Assembly: GCA_963854735.1 (NCBI GenBank)
Contig: OY978098.1
Location: 744,001-808,000, forward strand
DNA length: 64,000 nucleotides
Reading direction: 5' to 3'
Source: Marvania coccoides
Lineage: Eukaryota; Chlorophyta; Trebouxiophyceae; Chlorellales; Chlorellaceae
Under the pieces are notes generated by a model. The model was given only the letters and a program-made list of their open reading frames with translations, was not told the origin of the DNA and made no database searches. This document shows, piece after piece, positions 11,251-23,254 of this stretch. The position numbers and the translations under genes are program-made. The first letter of the stretch is position 1; the number at the start of each line of letters is the position of its first letter.

Positions 11251-11394
11251 AGGAACACCTCTCCAGAGCCCCAACTCCAACTGTTCACGAGAGTCAAATT
11301 TTAAGCAGAAAGGTTTTTTCGAAACCTCGCACAGGCGGACGCAATAAAGAGGGCTTTTAAAAAATCGGTAATTTTCCTAGTGGACGGTCCAATC

Positions 11395-12768
11395 ATGCGA
11401 AGCGTCAGCCTGTTTGCGCTGCTCCTCGTGGTGGGCTGTGCTCGATCATCAGGCGCTTCAGGCAAGGGCTTCCGCAAACGTGCTCTGCTCCTTCTTAGCG
11501 CACCCTCCCCAGCTCACACGTTGCGCCCCTTCTATTTATTGCAGATGCAGACGGCGCATTGCACGGCTACTCTTGGGACTACTCCCCGCTGCTCGCCCCC
11601 GCCCGCTACGAGGGCATGAAATTCGATGGCACGTAGTTGCTGCACCCTCACCCCCAGATTATCTACCTTCTATAGGTTTCACGCATGCTGTCTTACTCTC
11701 CTTTCTCTCTTTCCTTTCCTGTCAGACCTGCCGGGGTTCACACGCAGTTTATACCGCCGCCGGTACGCACTTATCACCCCTGAGTCCCAGGTAATACGCA
11801 TATTTTTATTTAAATAAATAGCGGTCCCTGCACACTCTTTCATTCTCCTTTCATAATTTTTAGCCATTGTTTTGTTACCGGTGTTTTTTTCCCCCTCGAA
11901 AGGTGTGGGCTGGCAACCCTCTGTGGACCAACGCAGCCACGGCGCACCTCATCACCCCCTCCGTGGGCGCCAATTTTGCGATGTTCCTTGCCACCATGCG
12001 CGGCAACTCCTCTGCCAGTCCCCCGTCCCCGGGGGTGGAAAGATTCATCTTTGTGCTGGACGGCCTCGTCACCCTTTCTATTGAGGACGCAGAGGAAGAA
12101 AGCGGGGAACAGGTGGTCACCCTCCACGCCGACCAGTTCGCGTACCTCCCACCAGAGACCCCCCACAAGCTGACTTCAGTAGCTGGGGCTGGACTGTTGG
12201 TTTATGAGCGCGTTTTTGCGCTGGGAACAGGTGCTGAGGGGGAGGGGGACGCCCCCGTTGGGCTGCCGGAGTTCCAGTACGGCAGCGTGGCCGACCAGCC
12301 GGTGTTGCCAGCGGACGGAGAGGTGTTTGTGCTGAGGAAGCTGCTGCCGCAGACCGCTTCGTACGATTTCAATATTCACGTGATGGACTTTCTTCCTGGA
12401 CAGGTGAGGAGGGTTCTGAAGAAAGAAGGGGTTCTAGTATCATTGTTTTAACACAAGCTGGTGCATTTGTTAGCCAGATTTTGTTTTTTTTGGGGGGGGG
12501 AGCGGAAAATGTACAAAGAATCAACTTTCTTTCTCCTTCCCTTCAATCGCAGCATCTCAACGTGAAGGAGGTGCACTACAACCAGCACGGGCTGTTGCTG
12601 CTGGCAGGCAAGGGCATTTACCGGCTTGGCGATGAGTGGATGCCTGTGAGCAAGGGGGACGCCATTTGGATGGCGCCGTTCTGCCCACAATGGTACGCAG
12701 CGCTGGGATCTGAGCCCAGCAGGTACATTATTTACAAAGACACCACAATAGACCCTCTGGAGGGATGA
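11395..12768 (+). CDS. UGLYAH: (S)-ureidoglycine aminohydrolase, purine catabolism
   Basis: Bicupin Mn enzyme of the allantoin branch of purine breakdown, releasing ammonia from (S)-ureidoglycine to give (S)-ureidoglycolate; in plants it is in the ER. About 305 residues. Exons: 11395..11461, 11545..11613, 11726..11790, 11903..12403, 12553..12768. A signal peptide (MRSVSLFALLLVVGC) fits ER entry. DLPGFTRSLYRRRYALITPE and RFIFVLDGLVTL mark cupin 1; HLNVKEVHYNQHGLLLLAGK marks cupin 2 with its H and E ligands. The first two introns appear to be GC-AG (TCAG|GCAAGG and GAGG|GCATGA). No GT donor gives the required phase for the second; for the first, GTGCTC at 11483 is an alternative. AATAAA lies in the 3' flank. 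Confidence 0.88.
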
Positions 12769-13094
12769 AGACACGGTGAGAAATGCAGGCAGAAAATGTG
12801 GAGTTTGACTTTTTGTGGATTCTTTCTTCGTACGATAACTCAAGAGAGGAAGAGTTGACTGCTCTCCTTTGCAGAACGCGATAGAGAGAGCTGCGTTGGG
12901 TTGTTTACTGTTACCATTGTTTGTTTCTTGTGATAACATAGCACGTACAGTGTTGCTGGTGTGCCTGGGAGGAGAGATCTGGGTCGATACCCCCCAAAAC
13001 AAGAATAAAATTATTTATTTATTATTGTTTTCGTCTTTGAAAGTATTTTTTTTATTGTTATTCATTTTTTGATCACATCTAGTAACAATACACA
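12769..13094. other. Spacer between ureidoglycine aminohydrolase and subtilase
   Basis: 326 bp, AT-rich, both neighbours on the plus strand. It has an AATAAAATTATTTATT segment that may be the upstream polyadenylation region. Nothing else seen. Confidence 0.35.
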
Positions 13095-15025
13095 ATGCCG
13101 GGCTCCTTTGCCACAGCTTACCTTTCCTTGGCGCTCGTTTTCCTTGGGGCCTCAGCGCAGGAAACCCAGGGGGCTGCCCCCTCTTCCCACCGAATCATCA
13201 TTCAGTACGCCACGTCTGGCACCACGTTGGACGGCAGCCAGGGGCTGAGCGGCCTGGAAGTCGTGCCGCTGTTTGAAAGCGACGACCGTGATGAAATTCT
13301 CGCAGAGCTGCAGGCGCACCCCGATATTCTCCATGCAGAACCAGACTACGAGGTGCAAGCGCTGGCTGAGCCCAATGACAGCCGATGGAGCCTGCAGGGG
13401 AGCATGCGGGCGGTACGAGCGCCAGAAGCTTGGGAGTACGACACAGGGAGTGCCGATACAATCGTATGCGTCATCGACACCGGGATCGACCCGTCCCACA
13501 ACGACCTTGCACTCAACATGCACCCCAAACAGGGGTACAACGCGATTACCGGCAAAGAGGGAGCCCTGACAGATGACAACGGTGAGATCAACAGAATGGA
13601 TACCGACGCGCGTTTTGCGAGCAAAAGATGCCCGCCTTCTTACAGAGGCCCTCCAAATTTGTAGGCCATGGCACACATTGTGCTGGAGTGGCAGCGGCGA
13701 TGGGAAACAACACGTCAGGGGTTTCTGGCGTCTCCTGGCGGGCGTCGTTGCTCGGCTGCAAGTTTCTAGACTCGAGAGGCATCGGCTACATTTCAGGCAA
13801 GCAGAGAGCAGATTAATTTTTGAAATCCTGCCCCGCATACCTTTTTCTTTCTTTAAATCATTCTTTCCTTTATTTTCCAGGCATTCTTTCTTGCCTGGAC
13901 TACTGCATTCGCAACGGCGCCACAATCAGCTCCAACTCCTACTCGCTCAACGGTTTGGACAGAAAATCGTCAATTTTGAGGGAGGCCATCTCTCAAGCAG
14001 CCTCCAAAGACCATTTGTTCGTCACTGCAGCTGGAAACAGCGCCGATGACAATGACCAGGACGTCCACCCAGGCTTTCCTGCGGCTTTTGGGCTGTCAAA
14101 CATGCTTTCGGTGGCATCTGTCGAGGCAACGAATGGAGACTACGTTCTAGCCCCCTACTCCAGCCATGGTCCCCAAACAACCCACATTGCTGTAAGTTTT
14201 TTTTTTTTTTTTTTTTTTTATTCACGTAGTTACCATTCCTGTTCCCTTTCCCCATTATTTTTCAATTCGTGTAGCTAATGACTGTTCAAGCACTTGCAGG
14301 CACCGGGAACAAGCATCCTTTCGACTTGGCCAGGCAATTACCTGGCTTATCTGACCGGCACCAGCATGGCAGCGCCCCACGTGGCTGGCGCAGCGGCGCT
14401 GCTGCGGGGCGCCACTGACGGCAAGCTCTCCAACATGGAGATACGCCGCATCCTCCTGGAAACCGCGCGCAACGTCACCTCCCTCCAAGGGAAAGTTGCC
14501 ACCGGGATGCTGGATGTGGGAGCAGCCATGAGAAAAGCAGTGGCGTTAATAAAAGAACACAAAAAGAACGACGGCCAAAGCAGTCCGATGCCGGATCCCG
14601 CGCCATCCCCCCCGCCTATTGCTATTGCTCCACCGCCGCAAACGATGCCTCCCCCCTCCGGTTTATCGCTGCAAGAGCTGCTGGGCCCCAAGCTGAAAGA
14701 AAACGGGGTTGTCAAAATTATTCTTGACCTCAGCGGGTCGTCTTGCGTTTCGTTCCGGAGGTCGGCGCAATCGACATTCCTGGCCAGCATCAGAGCGGCA
14801 GCAGCTGTGCAAGTCCGACATGTGAAAGTTTCGTGCAAAGGGCCGTACTTATCGAAAACTGACCCCAACCTGCAAGCTACTTTTGCCGTGAGCGTGAGAA
14901 AGTCGGCATGGCAGGCCTTGCGGAACCTGTACGAGGGTTTGGTGGAGGGTTCCATTGCGAAAGAGGCGGCGCTGAAGCTGGGCACGACCTTCGGAGTGCG
15001 GAATTTCAAGATATCATTTGATTGA
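13095..15025 (+). CDS. Secreted subtilisin-like serine protease (S8) with extra C-terminal domain
   Basis: 551 residues. Exons: 13095..13581, 13665..13796, 13881..14191, 14300..15025. Signal peptide 1-21, then an I9-type propeptide (HRIIIQYATSG ... HAEPDYEVQAL, about 32-90). Catalytic triad: D128 in VIDTGID, H164 in GHGTHCAG, S332 in GTSMAAPHVAG; oxyanion Asn in AAGNSADDND. After the protease comes a Pro-rich linker (SPPPIAIAPPPQ) and about 110 residues (VVKIILDLSGSS to FKISFD) that I do not recognise. Intron 2 is GC-AG (TCAG|GCAAGC); there is no GT before the frame closes, so this is well supported. Intron 3 holds a T run (about 14197-14219). Likely activated by propeptide removal after secretion. 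Confidence 0.9.
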
Positions 15026-15150
15026 TTGCGTACATTTGTTGAAGCTGAAAGTTTGCTGTCTATTTCCTTGTATTTTCTCATGTATATGGGTATATAAAAT
15101 TATGCATTCCTTGTGTTTATTCGCGCACCGCACAAGTTTTTTTATGCGCG

Positions 15151-15177
15151 CCCCCCCCCCCCCCCCCCCCCCCCCCC
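15151..15177 (+). repeat. Poly-C run (27 nt) downstream of the subtilase
   Basis: Uninterrupted run of C in the 424-bp spacer 15026-15449. The spacer otherwise holds AT-rich 3' sequence of the subtilase and the 5' flank of the next gene. Run length may be unreliable in sequencing. Confidence 0.9.
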
Positions 15178-15449
15178 AATTCAGGGGTTAGTTGCCCTTT
15201 TGTGAGGACTTTAAATCCTGATGTATGTATGTGGTGGCAGCAGATTTTCTCAAGTCAAACGGTGCTGGCAAAAGAAAGACAAAGTTGACCTCAATTTCAA
15301 CAGAGCCCCCTCGCAGTTTGGGCTCGATACACCAATTCATGTACCCGTTCCTCGATTAATACTTAAATATAAACGAATGGAGAAGATAGCAACTCGATCA
15401 GAACGGCGTCTCTCTCGTCATTCCTTGAGCCCACCCCAGTGAAAACAAG

Positions 15450-16858
15450 ATGACGCCCCAAGCCACTGGATTTACGATAGAGATCATTCTTCAAGGAAAC
15501 AGAGGCGATTGTTCAATTCAAATCGGCGGAGGACTTGCCAGCTCCTCTCAGCCGGCTTACACTGCTGCTTCGCAGCGACAGGCTTGGGGGCAGGCCGGAG
15601 CTGGTTATCCCTACCAAGCGGGGTACTACAACTGGGGAAATTATGCTGCATCCAGTACTCAGCCCGCCACTGCGACCGGGCCTGTGCCTGTGGCACAAGC
15701 ATCGCTGTCGGCGCAGCCGCCTTCACGCTCAAAAGTGAGGCTGAAACACACACAAAAATTCGGGAAATCGCAATAAATTAAAGTTAACATTATTAAAATT
15801 TGTAGAAACCCGACCCTTTGAGGAGCAACCCTGCCCTCAAAGCTTCAGCGCCAGCAACAAGGACCGCCGCCGCTGCTGAGACCGCACCCCCCAACAGAAA
15901 GCCACAAACGGCATCACAGAAGCGACTACCAACTCCCCACCCTAATAAAAATAGCAATTTGGCCACTGTAGGCGCCCCCTCAGCAGCGCGTGTCCGGTCG
16001 CAAGGGCCTGCAGCTGCTTCTACTTCGCAAGCAGCTCCTCAGGCGGAGGGGGAGTCAGCCGCCCCGACGAGGGATGCGCCGTACATGTTGTACAGCGTCA
16101 GTGCTGCATCAACCCCAGCTCGCCCCACTCGGCAGTCGCAGAGCGCGGCCTCTGCCGCTTCCCGGACGGCGCAGCGACAGAGTCCAGCGAGCAGCAAACC
16201 GCCTGACGCCATAGAATACAAGCCAAGCTTGGGGCTGGATGCTCGTGGTGGGCTGCCGACGGCAGCTGCTGCTGGCTCTCGAATCATTCCACTGGACAGA
16301 AAACAATTGGTGCCCTCCAGAACACGAGTGGAGTCAAAGCAGAGCAGCGGAGACCCCATTTTAGGGCGGCCGCTGTGGTGCGGCAATTTTTCGGGGGCGA
16401 ATAAGCCCGAGGGGCCGCTGGCTCTGCCGTCGCTGCCTTGCCGGCCGCCGCCCTCAAAGGGCGCAGGAAATGCAAAGCAGCAGGCGGCAGATCCTGCGCA
16501 TCCAACAGCCGTGGGATCTTCCGCTGCTTCTATGCCGCAAGGGCGAGGAGGGAGCAGCCAGGCAGTAACAGGTGCGGCAGGCACGGCTCTCAATACTTCG
16601 TCGGCTGCCAAGATGGCTGACACAGCGCCTGTCGTGCAGTACTTCAGCTATAACTATCTCCCTGTGGTGGTGCAGTCTCCCAGATGCGATATGGTGGGCA
16701 TGGGCATCGGCAGCAGCAGTGGCGGCGGCAGCAACCGAGCGGCGGCAGCGGACGGTGTGGCAATGCGGGCACGGCGGCAGCGCACCACCTCGACGCTGGA
16801 GGTTGCCGCAGCAGCTCAGTTATTTGTCGAAGCCGGGCGCAATGGCAGCGGAAAGTGA
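15450..16858 (+). CDS. Low-complexity Ala/Ser/Pro/Gln-rich protein, function unknown
   Basis: Two exons, 15450..15734 and 15806..16858, joined through a GT-AG intron (AAA|GTGAGG to TTTGTAG|AAACCC), give about 445 residues. The N-terminus has one ordered-looking stretch (GFTIEIILQGNRGDCSIQIG), then a Tyr/Gly/Gln patch (AGYPYQAGYYNWGNY) like those of RNA-binding low-complexity proteins. The rest is basic and disordered. The C-terminus is more structured (VVQYFSYNYLPVVVQSP, then RRQRTTSTLEVAAAAQLFV). I recognise no family. An upstream exon could exist. The length of the open frame in GC-rich sequence and the clean splice junction are the only support. Confidence 0.55.
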
Positions 16859-17076
16859 AAAATGACAGTCAGCTGCCGGCAGGCGTCTTCGTTTATTATA
16901 TTATCGAGCAAGCTTCTTAATAACTGTTTCTAATAACGTGTTCCTGATGGGATGACTGTTTTACAAGCTGATATTGTAATTTAACAACACTAAATAATAA
17001 TAAATGCACATAAGCTGTGCAAACTTTCACTGCACTGTACAAAAAATAAGCTGCCGCTTCCTTTCTACCCCCCATC

Positions 17077-19527
17077 TTAAAGCCCGACAGGTCGTGGCGC
17101 CCCTCCCTGAGGCCCCACCTCCACCGCCCTAGACTGTATTAGCATCGGCGGCGGGGAACGCACGCATCCTGTCGCCGCAATTTCGCCAAGGTGCTGCGAA
17201 AATGCTGCCGCGTGCGCAGCCGTCGGCTGCGGCTGCTGTTGGATAGCCGACGCGGCAATGCTGGACGCTAGAGCCGCCGACTTGACTTTCTGCAGCAGGT
17301 CGCGGGACTGCTCCATATCGACATGAGCCATGAGCTCAATGCCCTTCAGCGCTTCAGGCGGGCCAAACTCCCACGCAACCTCGAACAACTGCTCCAGATT
17401 GGTCGCCGCCCTGCCCAGGGCCGCCGTCTTGGCCTGGTCGGTGGTGGTTGTGGCAGCGATGGACTGGAACAGCGCCTTTAAGAAAGCGTCCCTCAGCGCC
17501 ACAGGCAGGGTCTCGTCGTAGTAATGAAGGTTCACTACGAGCTTGGCGAGGAGAACAGCGCGTTCCAGCCCCAGGTGGCGCCCCATTCGAAGGCACTCGG
17601 GCGTCAAATCGTCGATCTTGCCGGCTGCATGCGACGGAAATGAAGGGAAGGTCAAGCAAAATAAGTAAAATAAGCTCGCTATGCCACAATTGTGCTGCCT
17701 AGCATGACTGTGCGATAAAAACACCAATTCACGTACTCCCCGTTATACTACAGCAACCGAAATAGAAAAAAAGAGGAAGAAAAAAAGAGGAAGAGGGATA
17801 CCTCCAAAACTCACCGCCTTTACCGCGGCCATGGAACTCTCTGGAGGCCGCCGCGTGCGCATCCACCACCACCAGCGCCTTGTCCGAGCAGCTGTTGATG
17901 AGCATGTGCGAGTTCAGCCCCATCAGCGTCACCGCCTCCCTCCCAAGACACCACATTGACCGGAAACGAGCTTGGTCGCAGTGAGCAAACAGCTGCGCCA
18001 GGGTGGGTGCCAGCCCCGGGATGAGCGCCACGCGGAAGTTGGAGTCGTCCGACAGCAGCTCCGCGGCGCGCAGCACGTTGATGGCCATTTGGCCTTCGCC
18101 GGCTGCTGGGGCAAAGTGTTCAACCGGCGGCCGCAGCAGCACCTGCCCCACGTACGCCGCAGACCGCCCCACCAGCTCCTCCGCGAGCCCCCGGGTGTTG
18201 ACGCCCGAAAATACCTCGTCCAGGAACGTAGGCTGCTCGTATTCGCCCAAAAGCAGCAGCAGCGCGAAGCCTCGTGCCGCCAGCAGCTCCGCCGCACCCT
18301 GGCCCTTGTCTGTGGGGTACGGGGGCTGGGTGGCAGACAGCACGGGGCGCGTCCCCGCCGCGGCGGCGGAGGGGATGCGCGAAAAGGGCGGCGCAGCCAG
18401 CGGGGCGTCGTGAATGGTGAGGCACGCCAAAATGAGCCGCAGCGGCGCGGCTCCCAAGGGCTCCAGCATCATCATGCGGTGGTAGAACAGCGGCGCCGAG
18501 CACAGCGCCGTCAGCAGCTCCATTGTGCCCCCCGCAGCATAGGCCAGCGCGTACACCCGCTCACCATCAACCGCAGGACTGCACAGCGCCTGCCGCACCG
18601 CCACCACGAGCGCGCGCGCCGATTCGAAGCCCGCTTCCAGCAACACCGCCCCCCGGGGGTGCGTGAACAGTGCCTCGCACACCGCAGGCCAGTTGTATCG
18701 GTCTGTTTGGGGCCCCCGTTGGGGCGGAGCTTGCGCCGACGCTATCAGCGCCACAGCACGCAGCGCAGCCGGAACCAGGTTGGCGCGGTGCATGGCTTCG
18801 GTGTAATGCCTCCCGCCCGTGTAGGCCATCCCCAGGCACTCCGCTTCGGGCCCTGCCACCGCCAGCAGCGACAGGTTGGCAGCGTCGATGAGCTGGGCAG
18901 TGAATTTTCGATCGGGACCGACGGTGCCGTCGTCCCGCAGCGAGGGCAGCCCCACGCACATCTCGCTGAGAGTGGCCAGCAGGTGGAATGCTTTCACGAC
19001 GTGCTCGAAGCTGGAAGTGGAAGAAAGGTGGGCGGGAGTGAGAGCAGACAGCTGAGGACCGAAGCGGCCTGGCTGCCTGGCCAGCAAGCAGCCCATTATG
19101 TGGCGTGGCAAGCCTTTGATGAGGTCGGACACGCTGACCTGGTGGGATGGACAAAAAAGGGAGGAAATGAGAGGGAGAGTGGTACTAAAGTCGCCTGAAT
19201 GAATTCGCTTCGCACCCTGGAGGGAGGTTTGTTTGATCGAGGCACGTGGGCCCATCGTGCGTCCGTCTTGACCCTAGGGATAATTTTGTTGAGGTCCAGA
19301 AGGTGCAGCTGCTCCACGGCGTTGAAAAAGTCCAGCAGCTGCAGCGGGAGGAGCGGGAGGAACGGAAAAAAACAAAGTCAGGGTTGAGACGCAGAAGAGC
19401 CCTGCCGAGGCGCAGCCGAAGCAAGTAAAATATGCAGGAATCAAGAAGGAGGGTCGGAGCTTGCCTTGGCTTCTTCATCGAGCGCGTGCTGAAAGAGCTG
19501 CGTTTCGGCCTGTCGAGCGGTCCCCAT
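17077..19527 (-). CDS. Conserved-looking alpha-helical protein, function unknown
   Basis: 666 residues from exons 19527..19465, 19338..19273, 19138..17815 and 17624..17077. The sequence is Leu/Ala-rich and reads as repeated amphipathic helices (QLSALTPAHLSS, LLATLSEMCVGLPSL, LRAVALIASAQ), like armadillo/HEAT-type folds; I cannot name the family. The last 60 residues are Gln/Ala/Pro-rich. Intron 1 is GC-AG (CAAG|GCAAGC), intron 3 is GT-AG phase 1, and all phases agree. Its ATG lies 117 bp from the proposed ATG of PrimPol on the other strand, so the two share a very short promoter region. No signal peptide or membrane segment is seen. Confidence 0.7.
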
Positions 19528-19644
19528 CGCTAGGGTGGCGCTAGCACTTGTTCAAGCGCAAAGATTAATCGATATGCGTTTTTCCAAGCGAGAAAAAAAT
19601 GGAATTTGGTTGCATGCATCGCGAAATCGGCAAAACGAGGGCCC

Positions 19645-22600
19645 ATGATGCGCTTCCGCAGCGCTCGCAGCATGGCCGGCAATTCACTCAATTTATCTTT
19701 GGCTGGCACTCCCAGCACAATAAATTACTGTTTTTGGAAAGGATGCACCAACGGGGGAGCCATGTCAGGATGCTCAGGGTCTGGAGACGCTCGATCTCTG
19801 TTGCTGCGCTGTGCCAGTGAACCGGTCGCTAATAATCGCTTGCGCTCCACCAAGAACAACAGCGAAAAAACCAACAAAGAAAACAAAAGCTGCGCAGGCT
19901 CTAAAAAGCAAGGCGGTGCTGCTCGAGGTTAGATTATTTTCAATATTATTATTTTCTGCACAATTTTTTCTCTGTTCTCACCGCGGCCTTTATAACAGGC
20001 AAAAACAAAGAACAAACTCGGCCGTTGGATGCTGAGAAGCTCGAGCGCCTGTTTGCCTCGGTCGAAAACGCTGTCTTCAAGCCCGACGCCACCGTTGTTC
20101 CCTCGTCCGAGCCTCCTCTTCCCCCTATAAACGACACCCCTCCCGTCGACAGCCTCGCCAGCTTCCTTCGACTAAGCCTCTCCAGCCCCAGGGACGTCGG
20201 ATCGCCAATGAGCTGCGACGGCGGCGACAACACCGGCGGCGGCAATTGCCGGTCGCCTGGAGTGCCCCTGCCGCAGCACCCTTCTCCGGCCCAGTATCGC
20301 TCCCCACTGGGACCAGGAGCCGTTACGTCTGTACCTGCCACCCAAGCGCTTCTTTCTACCCAGGATTTGACCCCTGGAGAGGCGGAGTTGCGGTACAGGG
20401 AGCGGTGCAGATCCGACTCAGACGCGCTGCTCGCCAGCTGCCCCCCGCACCTGGCCCACGTCAGCCAGAGCTACCTGAAGCAGGCGGAGGCGTTTAACCT
20501 GGCGGACCAGTGCAACGCGGGGCTGGCGCCGCTGCCGGAGCCCGTAATTCAGCTGGCAGCGGTGCAGACACAGACCATCCCGCAGAGAACTGGGGCGAGC
20601 GGAATGGTCGGTCAAAGTGGTAAAGAGGCTGTCCTGCCTCATTCAGAAGCGCAACAGCAGCAGCAGCAGCATGCTTTTGGCGGCGGTGGTGGCGGTTCAT
20701 ACCATCCGGCATTGCTGGCAGCACAGGAGCGGCGCAGACTGGCAGCGTCGTCTGAGGCGCAAGGACAACTGCCGCCGCTGCAGAGTGGAAGTGGTGCTTC
20801 CCCTGCGGCGTATCATCCTGCGCTGGTGGCAGCGGAGCAGCGGAGAAAGCATCAGCTGGTGGCACAGCAGGCAGCGCGCCCTGAATGCGCTGCGTCTGCA
20901 GAGTCGCTGGAACAGATGCAGCGGGAGTACCAGGCAGCGCTCGCTCGGCTCAACCAGGCAGAGCCGCCAAACATGAGCGGCGCCCCTCTGCAGCCTTTGA
21001 ACACCAATAGCGTTGCCTGCTGCGGCAGCGGCGGCAGCCAGGAGGGGGAAAAGGGTGGCCCTTCATCTTCGGCAGCAGCGGCAGAGCCGCCTGGCGCTGG
21101 CAGCACGTCTGTGCCCTCCTCCCCACAAACCCCAATCATTGCCGCTGCCACTGGGGTGCCCCTGCGTCAGGTGGGTACTTTCTTCGACCGCCTTGCATTT
21201 GAAAGAAAAAGTTTGGCAGTCGCATAATGAAAAATGATATCAGGCTTTCTTCGCTGCTTAAAAACGCCATTCATCCTCTTTCATTGTATTCAACCGCCTT
21301 TCACACTCCCCCCTTCTCTCTCCACCCCCCACAGGAGGCCATCCGCGTGTTTTGCGTTGAGCGCGCCAACGACCGCACCGGCGCCTTCTACCGCACCTTC
21401 GTGGCCACCTCCTACGCCAGCGCGTGGCGCCACTACGTCACCTCCCACCCCCAGCACCTTCACTGGTACGAGGTGCTGCGAGAGGGCCGCCCCTGCCACC
21501 TTTACTTTGACCTCGAGTTCGGGCGAGGCCCAGGGTGGAACGAAGGCGTGGATGGCACCGCAATGGTGGATGCACTGCTGCGCCACGTGGCGGTGCTATT
21601 GGCGCGCAACTGGGGGGTTGTTTTGGACCCATATTCACACGTTTTCGAGCTGGATTCCTCCACCGACCAAAAATTCTCGAGGCACCTGGTGGTGCGACTC
21701 CCCGGGCGCGCCTTTTTCACCAACGCCGCGGTAGGACACTTCGTGGCGCAGGTGGCGGCGGCAGCGGGCGGCGAGCTGGAGGTGGCCAAGGCAGCGCCGC
21801 CTTCCGCCGAGCGCACTTGCTTTGTGGATACCGCTGTCTACACCCGCAACCGCCACTTCCGCATGGCATACTCGTGCAAAGGCGGCAAGGCGGCGGTGCT
21901 GCGCCCCACGGGGCGGTTCGCGACCGCTGCTGTCACCACCGCAGGCGGCGGACTGCTGAAGCCCAGCCCCGCCAGCGTGTTTCAACGCACGCTGATCGGG
22001 GACGTGGAGCCTGGAGCCACGCTGCTGGCAGTGCTGCCGCCGCTCAGCGCGGAGGAGCTGGCTGAGAGGAGAGGCGCAGGAATGGGTATCGGTGGCGGCG
22101 GTGTTGGCGGTAGGAACCACAGCAACGGTGGGGTTATGTGGCAAGGGGAGGTGTACCATGCGGGGGCGGGCGCTGCAAAACGGGTGTCATGGAAGCTGGA
22201 TGGGATGGACAGGGGGCCGCGAGAGGACCAGGCTCAGGTGGAAGGTGGGCCAGCGTTAAATATATATATATAAATATATATATATGATACTTTTCATGAT
22301 ATTATATTTATTTATATATATATATAGGAGGATCCATATAGCATGTAGCTTCTTTTAGCTACGATTTACGATCGGGGTATTGTCTATAATTGGTATTGAA
22401 GCCAGTCTTTCTTTTTGCAGCTCTGAGGGCGGTCGCCGAGGCGGCGGTGCCTTTTGTTGAGCAGGCAGCCTCGCAGCGGGCCAGGGCGGAGGCCAGAGCC
22501 AGGACGGTGGCTTTCTGCGGGACCGAGGGCACAGTGGCCTACAGCATGATAGGTGAGGATGTCTGCGTATACCATTTCCCCCCCCCCCCATTTTTCTCCA

Positions 22601-22961
22601 AATTTTTGTATGCCCAGAGCTTCTCCAAAATAAATTAATGCATGGACGTGTTGTCGGTTGCAGGGCCAGGCAGCCACTACTGCGAGCGAGTCGGGAGGTA
22701 TCACAAGAGCAATTTTGTATATTACGTGGCCAATTTCGCTACTGGAATGTACGCGCAAAAATGCCACGATCCCGAATGCGCTCACTTCAGGTAAGAGCCC
22801 GTAATGGGACATTTTACATCAATTCACTAGTCATTTTTGTAATGGGGTCTTAAGTTTTATTTCAAGGTGCAAACGCCCGTTTTCTTACCTGATGCAGGTC
22901 CTCGTGGATGCCGTTGCCCCCTGAGTTGCTGTTGCCGCCTCGACAACCTATGAATCAATAG
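19645..22961 (+). CDS. PRIMPOL: PrimPol, DNA-directed primase-polymerase, long N-terminal extension
   Basis: AEP-family primase/polymerase that restarts stalled replication forks by repriming. Exons: 19645..19927, 19999..21170, 21335..22244, 22421..22552, 22664..22790, 22898..22961; about 895 residues. Catalytic motifs are LYFDLEF (metal-binding D-x-E near 543), SSTDQKFSRH (about 592) and VYTRNRHFR (about 652). The UL52-type zinc finger is at the C-terminus: C and H in YCERVGRYHK, and C-H-D-P-E-C. Human PrimPol is 560 residues with almost nothing before the catalytic core; here about 480 disordered Ser/Pro/Gln-rich residues precede it, with a repeated YHPAL(L/V)AA motif. The start codon is tentative. 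Intron 3 holds (TA)n tracts. Confidence 0.88.
22256..22327 (+). repeat. (TA)n tracts in PrimPol intron 3
   Basis: Two runs of alternating T and A separated by about 25 bp. They could fold back on each other in RNA. Simple-sequence repeat, with no sign of a mobile element. Confidence 0.85.
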
Positions 22962-23254
22962 TGTTCAGCGACTGGCAGGGCCTACAGTCAATTTAATTGT
23001 ATTGCATGGGCGTGTGCCCAATAATATAGTGTAATAAATAAAGTCGACGTCGCACGCTGAGTGGAGGGGCAATTTGGGAATGCTATGGTGGTCATTCATT
23101 TCCAGGCTTGGCTAGTGAACTTTGTCAAGCAGATGAGTCTTACGTTTTTATCGATTCGGGTACAGCGTCTCTTCATTGGTTGGCGCCTTGATCATCTCTA
23201 CCCCCCTATTTCCTCTGACTCAGGCCATTTCACAATATTATTAAAATAGCAACA
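22962..23254. other. Spacer between PrimPol and MED4
   Basis: 293 bp. A GTAATAAATAAAG stretch near 23032 is a likely PrimPol polyadenylation signal; the rest is the MED4 5' flank. Confidence 0.4.

Noticed and set aside
15151..15177. Poly-C and other homopolymers as telomere-like or regulatory elements
   Set aside because: They are pure mononucleotide runs in spacers or introns, with no telomere unit and no conserved context.
17972..19198. 408-codon open frame on the plus strand
   Set aside because: It is antisense to the helical-protein exon. Its Arg/Gln/Gly-rich composition is what GC-rich antisense sequence gives, and the minus frame has consistent splice phases.
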